DNA from: Ponticaulis sp.
GTDB lineage: Bacteria > Pseudomonadota > Alphaproteobacteria > Caulobacterales > Hyphomonadaceae
DNA length: 64,000 nucleotides
Reading direction: 5' to 3'
NCBI GenBank assembly: GCA_002723155.1
Contig: PBNO01000013.1
Coordinates: 1 to 64,000 of the forward strand
Both the position numbers and the translations under genes were made by a program. The notes beneath the pieces were generated by a model. The model was not told the DNA's origin. It did not search any database and was given only the letters and a program-made list of their open reading frames with translations. Below are positions 8,691-16,210 of the stretch, piece by piece (position 1 is the first letter of the stretch; each line of letters opens with the position of its first letter).

Positions 8691-11600
8691 TGACGACGCA
8701 GAGCGTAATTTCGATACCGGCGGATGATACGACGTTCGAGCAGAATGTTGCCATTCTCTTTCGCGGTATCTTGGGCGATCCCAATACGAAAAGGGTCGCC
8801 AAGAGCGGCAAAAACCAGAAGGGCATCGATGTCTTCGGCAGACGCGATCGCGATGCGAAGCAGCCTGTCGGTATTCAATGCAAGCTACGCACCACCAATC
8901 GTAAGCTGACCGAGACCGAAGCTCGAGTAGAACTTACGAAGGCTTTCGCTTTCACTCCTGCGCTGACTGAATTCTTCATCGTCACGACAGCGGACGACGA
9001 CGTCACCTATGACGAGATCGCGGCAAAGCTGTCGCAGGAGCAGGCGGCGAACGGGCGCGTCATCGACATCCAGATCTGGGGCTGGAACACGCTTCAGGAT
9101 CGCATTGCCGAAGACCAGAAAGCACTCGATGCGTTCGATCCGGGCCATAGTCCGATGGCACAGAAACTTGCCGATATTGGCGAGGAGCAACTCGCACGGT
9201 CAGCGCGGACCCATGCCAAGCTCGATCAAAGCCTGTCTGTCCAGCATCAGAGCCACGTCCTTCTGCAAGGTATCGCTGCCGATGCAGCGAAGGGGCAGCA
9301 ACTGCTGACGCATTGGGATGCACAGATCGACACCTATCGCGACATGCTGAACGAGGGCCGGGTCGAGATAGCCTTCGAACTCCTGACGAAATTGGAGAAC
9401 TCGCTGACGTCGGCCGATGAGCCGCGGGTTCGTGCGCGCATCCGAGCAAACATCGGACTGGCCCATCATAGACTGGGCGATGAGAAGCGCGCTGGCGACT
9501 GCCTTCTCGAAGCGTATGCGATCTATCCTGACGACGATCGCATCGCGACCAACCGGATATTGGGATTGCAGCTGCTCGAACGTTTCGATGAATCGCTTGA
9601 GGTTGCAAGTACGCGGCTCGAGAAGGATCTCGAAGACGAGCATGCAGCAGGGTTCGTCTTCCAAGCTGCCATGTTTCTCGGGGATCAAGTCGATCCGTAC
9701 GCGATCGTACCGGCTTCCTTGCTCAAGCGTACGCTTGTGCGAACTTATGAATGTCACTTCCTGCGGCATCGAGACCGCCGGGACGAATTCATCGAACGCG
9801 CGCTGCAAACCTGGCAGGACGATCCGGAGGACGCTGACGCGCGACGTCTCGCTGCGGACGCGTTGCTTGAGAAGCGGATTGGTAATGGACAGTTTCGCCA
9901 ATCGCCCTTGCGCGACCCCGACAGTCGAGAGGATCTGGAAACAGCCGAGCGCCTGCTTGCCGAATACTGGGAAAAAGTCCGGCTGTACGACAACGCCCAG
10001 CAGGATCCCTATCTGACGAGCGGATGCAATCTTGTGACGCTGCATCGGGCGCTGCACCGTCCCGATGACGCTCGGAAGATCGCGATCCAGCTTTTGCAGA
10101 TCGCTCCGAGCGACCGCCGCGTCCTGACCGTGGCGGCCCATGCCGCGCTCGACGAGGAGAACATGCAGGAGGCCGAGGCTCACGCGCTGGGTCTACAGGA
10201 CAGTGCGGAAAAGACCTCTCTTTTGCTCCACATCTGGTCGGCCGAAAGCGAGTGGCAAAAGATCTTGGATTATGGAACCGGCCGCCGTCGCGAAGATCTC
10301 GAAGGTGAATTGCTCGAGCAGTTCGACACGATGGTATTTCGGGCGAAGTTCTTGTCAGAACATCCGGTGGCGACACGTGAAGACGCCGAGGAACTCCTAG
10401 CCGCTTGGCCGGGATCGCTTCCCGTACATATCATGGTGGCAGACTTCCTGAGCGTGAATGCACCGGAGCGTTTCGAAGAGGTTTTCGAAACCGCTCATTC
10501 GCTCGCGCAGAAAGATATTCTCTACGCTCACCGTCTCATGTTCGCCAATCTATGCCTTCTTAACGACAAGTGGGCAGAGCTTATCGATACACTGGCGGGA
10601 TATGTGGCCAACGAAGTCGATACACCTGCTCTCACATGGTTGGCGATGGCATACGCCAACGCCGATCGCGCGCAGGGTGCCGGCGCGTTCTTCCGCTCGC
10701 TGCCCGATGGCATCATCGAGAAGAACGGGTATGCGCGTCTCGCGGCCGCCGCTCAATATAATCGCGGAGACCTTCGCGAAGCGGAGCGTTATGCCCGCAA
10801 GGCAATAGCAGCGCGCCCTTCCGATTTGCGAGCGCACCTTCTCCTTCACGGAGCACTGCATCGACGAAACGACATGCGCGCGGCGCGTGGTCATATCAAG
10901 AAGCTCGATCCGTCGCAGCTGGAAGGTCACGTTCTTGAGCGGCTGCGCCTCGCTCAAATTTTGCGTCAGGATATCGACGCAGAACAGGGCCTCGAATTCG
11001 GCTTTCAAATGGCTGCTCACAATCGCGATGTGCGCGAAGTCGCGGTCAGCTGGCCCGGGTTCATCTTCTTCGATCGGAACCTGCCGGACACTATCGCGAA
11101 GATTCCGGTCGCCCGGGAAAATCTCTGGTTCCATTTGCGCGGCATCGATGGCGACGACGATGTCGAGGGCATCCTGACTGACAAGGACATACCTGAGGTC
11201 CGCTGCTTCTCCCTAGATCATCCGCTGGCCAAGCTGGTCGTCGGCAAGAAGGTCGGTGAACGGTTCAGCTATCCGCAGGCGGTCGGACCGGATCGGGAAT
11301 ATGAGCTGGTCGAACTCAAGCATCAGGCCATCTGGCTTTTGCACGACATCATGGCGACCCACGCCGATCGCTTTCCTGAAGAAACCTCGATGTTCACGAT
11401 CAAGATGAAGGGCGACGACGTTTCGCCTGTCCTGGACATCGCGAAAAGCTCTTCGGATCATGCACAAGGCATGCTCGACATCTACGAGCAACATCCCATC
11501 CCGGTTTGCGTACTTGCCCCAATGTACCGACGCAGCGTTGTCGGAATGGCCGAACACATCGCCGGAAGCGGCAAGGAAATCAGAACCTGCCATGGCCTTG

Positions 11601-12562
11601 GCGCCGAGCGCGTTCACGCCGAGAAGATCGTTCGGACAAGTCAAGGAAAAGGCGCGGTTCTCGATACGCTCTCGGCATGGCGAGCGATGCAATTCGGCAT
11701 GCTCCCAGCGTTAAAGGAGTGGTTCGGCACGCTCTATCTCGCGCAATCGAGCTTCGATGAGTTCCTTCAGATGCGTAGTGAGAGCGAGCTTTCCTCAAAG
11801 CACGATCATGGCACCATTGGTTACATCGACGGCCAGTATGTGCGAACCGAGCAAAGCGCGGAAGAGGCCAAGAAAATTGCTGACAAGATCGATGCGGGCA
11901 TCTCACTGATTCAGAAACATTGCGAAATCTGTCCCGTCGATGACGACGAATTCTCCGGCGCGAGCCTTGGCGTCATCGCGCGCGACGCCGACCTAATGAT
12001 CGACCCTATCCTGCTCGCCCGCGCCAAGGTTTGCACGCTGTTGTCTGACGAACTCAACCTTCGTCAGATGGCGCAAGAGATGGGAGTGGCCCGCAGTGCC
12101 TGGCTGCAGCCGACGGTCACCGTATTGGCCGAAAACGAACTGCTCGACGATATCGAGGAGTGTTCGATCGTTGCCAATCTGGCCGTCTGGCGACACGGCC
12201 ATGTGTCCTTAAGCGGCAAAAATCTGGCCGCGATCGCGGAGAAAGGCCCGGAGCCGGCGTTCGGCTATTTCCAGGCTGCCACCGCCTATCTCGGGGGAGT
12301 GGACGCGGATATGCATTCGCATATTCTCGCAGCTTTGAGTGCCATGGAGTTGCTGTGGAACTCGTCCCTGCCTTGTCACGAGCAAGGTCGCTGCGCAGGG
12401 CATATGTTCGGACGTCTAATTTCTGGGCGGGAAGATTGGCAGGCAATCCTGTCAGCGATCGAGCATCGGCTGATCTTCGACGCAAGACAGGGCGGCTCAA
12501 GTCAGCGATCTATAGATTACTTTAGGGCGTGGTGCCGCGGGCATTTTTATATGGTAGCGTAA
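8690..12562 (+). CDS. Large PD-(D/E)xK-like / helical repeat / PIN-like protein (1290 aa)
   Basis: The ATG at 8690 overlaps the preceding stop. The N-terminal 140 residues look like a restriction-endonuclease-like fold: E17 in FEQNVAILF, D47 in KGIDVFG, and Q63-x-K65 in GIQCKL. From about residue 190 to 850 there are alpha-helical, TPR-like repeats (for example ARIRANIGLAHHRLGDEKRA). The last third (about 960-1240) resembles a PIN-type nuclease region, with VLDTLSAWRA, TLLSDELNLRQMA and a WLQ-containing helix. I know no named protein with exactly this order. With AbiE-type partners, an antiphage nuclease or effector is the best inference. The C-terminal assignment is weaker than the N-terminal one. 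Confidence 0.7.
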   Translation: MTTQSVISIPADDTTFEQNVAILFRGILGDPNTKRVAKSGKNQKGIDVFGRRDRDAKQPVGIQCKLRTTNRKLTETEARVELTKAFAFTPALTEFFIVTTADDDVTYDEIAAKLSQEQAANGRVIDIQIWGWNTLQDRIAEDQKALDAFDPGHSPMAQKLADIGEEQLARSARTHAKLDQSLSVQHQSHVLLQGIAADAAKGQQLLTHWDAQIDTYRDMLNEGRVEIAFELLTKLENSLTSADEPRVRARIRANIGLAHHRLGDEKRAGDCLLEAYAIYPDDDRIATNRILGLQLLERFDESLEVASTRLEKDLEDEHAAGFVFQAAMFLGDQVDPYAIVPASLLKRTLVRTYECHFLRHRDRRDEFIERALQTWQDDPEDADARRLAADALLEKRIGNGQFRQSPLRDPDSREDLETAERLLAEYWEKVRLYDNAQQDPYLTSGCNLVTLHRALHRPDDARKIAIQLLQIAPSDRRVLTVAAHAALDEENMQEAEAHALGLQDSAEKTSLLLHIWSAESEWQKILDYGTGRRREDLEGELLEQFDTMVFRAKFLSEHPVATREDAEELLAAWPGSLPVHIMVADFLSVNAPERFEEVFETAHSLAQKDILYAHRLMFANLCLLNDKWAELIDTLAGYVANEVDTPALTWLAMAYANADRAQGAGAFFRSLPDGIIEKNGYARLAAAAQYNRGDLREAERYARKAIAARPSDLRAHLLLHGALHRRNDMRAARGHIKKLDPSQLEGHVLERLRLAQILRQDIDAEQGLEFGFQMAAHNRDVREVAVSWPGFIFFDRNLPDTIAKIPVARENLWFHLRGIDGDDDVEGILTDKDIPEVRCFSLDHPLAKLVVGKKVGERFSYPQAVGPDREYELVELKHQAIWLLHDIMATHADRFPEETSMFTIKMKGDDVSPVLDIAKSSSDHAQGMLDIYEQHPIPVCVLAPMYRRSVVGMAEHIAGSGKEIRTCHGLGAERVHAEKIVRTSQGKGAVLDTLSAWRAMQFGMLPALKEWFGTLYLAQSSFDEFLQMRSESELSSKHDHGTIGYIDGQYVRTEQSAEEAKKIADKIDAGISLIQKHCEICPVDDDEFSGASLGVIARDADLMIDPILLARAKVCTLLSDELNLRQMAQEMGVARSAWLQPTVTVLAENELLDDIEECSIVANLAVWRHGHVSLSGKNLAAIAEKGPEPAFGYFQAATAYLGGVDADMHSHILAALSAMELLWNSSLPCHEQGRCAGHMFGRLISGREDWQAILSAIEHRLIFDARQGGSSQRSIDYFRAWCRGHFYMVA

Positions 12563-12807
12563 TTATACCATGAGCAAGTTGGTTCAATCTCCGGATCGAA
12601 CGTGTTTGGTCCGGTCATTAAGGGAAAATCGGGCTGGTGAAAACGCGGAGCCGGTCCAGTCCGGCCATTAGAAGAACGCGACAACTAGCATAGAAAAATG
12701 GGCAATCGCGGCAATTTTCTATAATTGCGGTTTATAGCAAGTACGGTCTTGCGGGGCGGGGCACGTTTTTGCGATAGCAGTCCGGCAATCACGAGAAACC
12801 CGCACCG
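12563..12807. other. Intergenic region between defence operon and recombinase 2
   Basis: These 245 bases contain the dif-like repeat (12714-12742) and the presumed promoter of recombinase 2. The repeated motif GGTCCGGTCAT at about 12610 and CCAGTCCGGCCAT at about 12655 may be protein-binding half-sites. No gene is apparent; a minus-strand frame at 12685-12978 is antisense to the recombinase start and is not credible. Confidence 0.5.
12714..12742. other. dif-like inverted repeat, putative core site of recombinase 2
   Basis: Left arm ATTTTCTATAA (12714-12724), 7-bp spacer TTGCGGT and right arm TTATAGCAAGT (12732-12742); arms match at 9 of 11 positions. The inner ATAA-N7-TTAT is identical in layout to the repeats at 5436 and 56334. 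It lies 66 bp upstream of the recombinase 2 ATG. There is no divergent DUF1612 gene here, so a binding site for the recombinase is more likely than an operator of that protein. Confidence 0.5.
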
Positions 12808-14052
12808 ATGCCCGAGCGTCCCGCTTCCGAAATCATCGTTCACGACCAGTCGCGCAAGGTGCCGCAACCGCGCGGCAAGGACCAGAAGATCGACCGCGAG
12901 CTGCAGGCAGAGCTGCGGATCGCGCAGGCGCTGGCGGCCGGCGCCGACGGCACCCTCGAGAATATCAGCCAGGATCACTTCGAAGCCGAGTTCAAGGCAA
13001 TGGCGCTAAATAGCAAGATCGCGGCCGCGGCCGACCTCGACTGCTACGTCGACTGGTGCCTCGCCGAACAACGCGCGGCGTTCCCTGCCGACCCGGTGAC
13101 GCTGGTGCGCTACATCGAGGCGAAGGTGAAGGCCAAGGCGAAGCCCGCAACGATCGTGAGGCGGATATCCAGCATCGCCAAGGCGCATCATATGCTGGGG
13201 CTTGAGCCGGAGGGTCCGCGCAACCGCATGGTCCGGCAGACGCTAGTCGCGATCAACAAGAAGAAGAACCAGCGCCAGGCGGCCGCGATCCGCGTCGGAG
13301 AAAACCGCACCGGCACCAGCTCGCCCATCACCATCCAAGCATTACTGGAGTGCTGCGACAGCACGCTTCGGGGCCTTCGCGATGCAGCCCTTCTCTCAGT
13401 CGGCTACTACGGCGGCCTGCGCGTGAGCGAGCTGACCGCGGCCACCGTCGAGGACCTTGAGGTGGACGTTGATGGCACAGGCACGCTGACCGTGCCCTTC
13501 TCCAAGACCGATCAGGAAGGGGAAGGTGCGGAAGTGTGGATGCCGGCCGATGCGGTCCGGCGTCTGCGGGCGTGGTTGGAGGCGGCAAAGATCGAGGAAG
13601 GGGTGATGTTCAGGCGAATCCATGTCACGCGGAAGAAGGCCAAGGACGCGATCGCCCCTCAGGCGTGGGACAGCATTCCTGGGCACACGCGGCACTATCA
13701 GGAACGGCTTGAAGGCCAGGCCGCGACGCAGGCGATCACCGTCTACACGGTCGGCCCCAATCCGCTGACGACGCAAGGGGTCAACGCAATCTACAAGCGC
13801 CTGGTCGAGCGCGCGTGGCTCGATGGGTTGATCGAGGTCGGAAAGGACAGCATCGACAAGACGCTGAAGGCAATATCCTCGCATTCGCTCAGGGTCGGCC
13901 TGACACACGATCTGATCGCTCTGGGCGCCGACGGGGTCGCGATCACGAATGCGATGCGCTGGACGTCCCCGGGAACCATTTTACGCTACGGAAAGAAGCT
14001 GCGCGCGAAATCGAGCGCGACGGCCCGCTTTCTCGGCGGCGAGACAGAATAG
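12808..14052 (+). CDS. Tyrosine recombinase 2 (phage-integrase family)
   Basis: The 414-residue protein shows an N-terminal SAM-like domain (LDCYVDWCLAEQRAAFP) and the catalytic residues Arg (YGGLRVSELT), His-x-x-Arg (SHSLRVGLTHD), Trp (MRWTS) and Tyr (ILRYGKKLR). It is of the same subgroup as the recombinases at 4080 and 55137, though the three differ widely in sequence. It is transcribed away from the three-gene defence-like operon, with a core-like repeat in between. The start MPERPASEI at 12808 is the first in-frame ATG. Confidence 0.88.
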   Translation: MPERPASEIIVHDQSRKVPQPRGKDQKIDRELQAELRIAQALAAGADGTLENISQDHFEAEFKAMALNSKIAAAADLDCYVDWCLAEQRAAFPADPVTLVRYIEAKVKAKAKPATIVRRISSIAKAHHMLGLEPEGPRNRMVRQTLVAINKKKNQRQAAAIRVGENRTGTSSPITIQALLECCDSTLRGLRDAALLSVGYYGGLRVSELTAATVEDLEVDVDGTGTLTVPFSKTDQEGEGAEVWMPADAVRRLRAWLEAAKIEEGVMFRRIHVTRKKAKDAIAPQAWDSIPGHTRHYQERLEGQAATQAITVYTVGPNPLTTQGVNAIYKRLVERAWLDGLIEVGKDSIDKTLKAISSHSLRVGLTHDLIALGADGVAITNAMRWTSPGTILRYGKKLRAKSSATARFLGGETE

Positions 14053-14142
14053 AACAGGGGTCTGAAATCGAACAAGAAGTCTCGACACTGACATCTTTTT
14101 AAGCAAGGTTCTTCGAGAGAAAGTTCCAAGGGGGCGCATTCC

Positions 14143-14352
14143 GTGGAGCATTACGCCGATCTGCAGAGGCTGCTCCATGCGGTCCACAAGTATCGTCAGG
14201 AAGGCAAACTTCCGGACGATCCTGCAGAGCTGGACAAGGTCTGCGCCCGTGTTCTCGACTACGATCGTTTCGATGAGACGGCAATCGACTGGAAGCGCAT
14301 AGCCGAATACGAGAAGGAACTTAACGGCGGCACGTGGCCACGGGACGATTGA
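14143..14352 (+). CDS. Small protein of unknown function (69 aa)
   Basis: The frame begins with GTG at 14143, preceded by the purine-rich AAGGGGGCG. The product (MEHYADLQRLLHAVHKYRQ) is a charged helical protein with acidic C-terminal half. I do not recognise a family. It lies 90 bp after recombinase 2 and 30 bp before the next unknown gene on the same strand, so the three may be cotranscribed. Confidence 0.5.
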   Translation: MEHYADLQRLLHAVHKYRQEGKLPDDPAELDKVCARVLDYDRFDETAIDWKRIAEYEKELNGGTWPRDD

Positions 14353-14382
14353 AGCGCAGGCACAAATTGATATAGTCCCGCG

Positions 14383-15045
14383 ATGGAGCGACGAGTAAGC
14401 CACCTATATCGCGCAGCCATCGAGAAGATGGCAAAAAGCGCAGATCACGAAGTTGAAAAGCTTCGCAGGGCGATCGCGCGTGGGGAACGACCTTCGCCGT
14501 TGCCGGATCCAGAAGCTCTAGCCCGCATCACGAACAACTCCAAGGACTGGGGCGAGTATGCTTTCGCGGACCTGCGCGGCGCGGGTTTCGTCCGGAATGA
14601 ACTGCTGCAATTCGACTGGGTCCAGATCGACCCAAGCCGTGTCGGCGATGAGCTCGCCGCCGTTGCCGGCATTGAAGCTCGGAGCATCATTCGCCTGAGT
14701 CTCATGAACTGCGCCAATGCGATGCCGGAGATCGAACGTCGGCTGCAGTCGTTTGTCCAGGCAGCAGCTGGCGGAAAGCCGCTCGCTTCGCTGCTCGCTC
14801 ACCAGAAACTGATGTTCGCCGTCGTCGCCGCGACTGGCGAAGTGAACCTGCTTGAGGAGTACGCTAAGCGGGCGCGCGTGGCACTGGTCTACATCCGTTC
14901 GCTTTCACTCGAGCGCAAGGATCTCGAAGGCATGAGTGCCTCTGCACAGGCCATGGTCTCGAAGCTCTGCGACGGAAATGCAAGAGATTGCGCGGCGGAT
15001 GCCACATCGATGCGACTGCACCCGCGTCGGCCGGCGCTTGTCTGA
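14383..15045 (+). CDS. Protein of unknown function (220 aa)
   Basis: The protein begins MERRVSHLYRAAIEKMAKSA and is largely helical, with no signal peptide, membrane span or recognised motif. The final 25 residues (from NARDCAAD) are unlike the rest in composition and could reflect a late frameshift. It converges on the GntR-type gene, with only 10 bp between the stops. Confidence 0.55.
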   Translation: MERRVSHLYRAAIEKMAKSADHEVEKLRRAIARGERPSPLPDPEALARITNNSKDWGEYAFADLRGAGFVRNELLQFDWVQIDPSRVGDELAAVAGIEARSIIRLSLMNCANAMPEIERRLQSFVQAAAGGKPLASLLAHQKLMFAVVAATGEVNLLEEYAKRARVALVYIRSLSLERKDLEGMSASAQAMVSKLCDGNARDCAADATSMRLHPRRPALV

Positions 15046-15055
15046 TTTTGCGGCG

Positions 15056-15838
15056 TTACAGCGCGTAAGTCATCCGATCGATCTCCGTTACCGGTCGCAG
15101 CATCGGGATTGTGGCACGGGCACTGCCTGCATAGGTCGGCATCCCGCTGATATGAGGCTCGATCGCCTGAAATCCACCAACCTTGACCTTTTCCGGGTAA
15201 GCCCTCGCCTCCATCTTTTCGATCAGGGTGAAGAGCGAGGAAGCCGTGCTATCGAAGAAGAAGCGACACGCCTTTCGGACGCCTTCGAGATCACCCGACC
15301 GGGCCGCAGTGAGAAACTTATCGGCAGCCTCGACGAAGAATCCGGTACGATCGGCATAGGCATCGGAGAGCCACAGAAGCCGAAAGAACGCCTGCGGTAT
15401 GAACTGCTCGACGAGCTGGGCAAGCGTGCTTCTCGGCCCTCCCAGAACGACGGTGGTGAGAGCCATTGCGCCGATGAAAAAAGCCTCGTTGTGGACCTCC
15501 ACGTCCCTTACTCTGGAATCGAGGAACTGCTCGGCCGGGCGCAGCTTCTCTTCGCCACCGAGCGCGAGGCGCAAGGCTCCGATCTCCACGATCGCACACA
15601 AGGCAAGCCGCCACTCATCGACCTGTTCTTTGGTGAACGTCGATACGACATAGGACCGTCCGCGCCTGGTCAGATAGCCGGTCGACCCAAGCGCGAGAAG
15701 AAGCTGCCGCGCCATGCCGACGGTCACCCCCAGGTCGGCGACGACATCTTCCGCGGTCAGCGACGAGCCGCCCGGGATCTCGCCAAAAAGAATGCGCTCC
15801 CGCAGGTCGACGAAACCCTGTTCGACTTTAGAATTCAT
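15056..15838 (-). CDS. GntR-family transcriptional regulator
   Basis: The 260-residue protein has an N-terminal winged helix (residues about 8-75, with ILFGEIPGGSSLTAEDVVAD and TRRGRSYVVSTF, the wing of GntR proteins) and a helical C-terminal effector domain of FadR/FCD type. It is divergent from the small gene at 16010, and a long inverted repeat lies between the two starts, which is the likely operator. Its position just beyond traG may mean that it controls plasmid functions, but no target other than its own promoter can be named. Confidence 0.75.
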   Translation of the reverse strand: MNSKVEQGFVDLRERILFGEIPGGSSLTAEDVVADLGVTVGMARQLLLALGSTGYLTRRGRSYVVSTFTKEQVDEWRLALCAIVEIGALRLALGGEEKLRPAEQFLDSRVRDVEVHNEAFFIGAMALTTVVLGGPRSTLAQLVEQFIPQAFFRLLWLSDAYADRTGFFVEAADKFLTAARSGDLEGVRKACRFFFDSTASSLFTLIEKMEARAYPEKVKVGGFQAIEPHISGMPTYAGSARATIPMLRPVTEIDRMTYAL

Positions 15839-15932
15839 CCCTCTCGATGCGCAGTTGGACTCGCACCGCTCCCTCGTAATTCTCGCGTGATCCCTACTGC
15901 TTAACCGCTATGGGGATCAACCGCGGCGCTTT

Positions 15933-16000
15933 CCTAATTTGACCACAGCATTCCGCCAGCAATTGTGTTGGGCATCCTCAAATGCTATGGTCAAATTAGG
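15933..16000. promoter_or_regulatory. 20-bp inverted repeat, putative GntR operator or leader hairpin
   Basis: CCTAATTTGACCACAGCATT at 15933-15952 is repeated in inverted orientation at 15981-16000 with one mismatch and a 28-base gap. The right arm ends exactly where the AGGAG ribosome site of the 16010 gene begins. Either two operator half-sites for the divergent GntR protein or an RNA stem occluding translation would fit. Confidence 0.65.
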
Positions 16001-16009
16001 AGAAAGCCA

Positions 16010-16210
16010 GTGCAAGATGATCTTCCCAACGTCAGGTCGCAGCTAGGAGTGTCCGCGCCTGAAATTCACTTCGTCGCTGAAACAAGCACCGACGGACGCG
16101 TGACGCTCATTTCTGTCCACCCCAATTACGGCCTCTTCCTAAAGAGGATCGCTCTGTTCGTGCTTTTCTCAGCAATTTTCTACCTCGGGAACAGGCTCGG
16201 ACTTATCTGA
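16010..16210 (+). CDS. Small membrane-anchored protein (66 aa)
   Basis: GTG 16010 follows a good AGGAG site by eight bases. The product has a soluble N-terminal part (VSAPEIHFVAETSTDGRVTL) and one C-terminal membrane span (IALFVLFSAIFYLGNRLGL). No family is recognised. The stop overlaps the end of traG by eight bases on the opposite strand. It is divergent from the GntR gene and probably regulated through the inverted repeat. Confidence 0.55.
   Translation: MQDDLPNVRSQLGVSAPEIHFVAETSTDGRVTLISVHPNYGLFLKRIALFVLFSAIFYLGNRLGLI

Noticed and set aside
12685-12978. Minus-strand 97-codon frame over the recombinase 2 start
   Set aside because: It overlaps the recombinase coding start and the core-like repeat, and has no ribosome site or family similarity.
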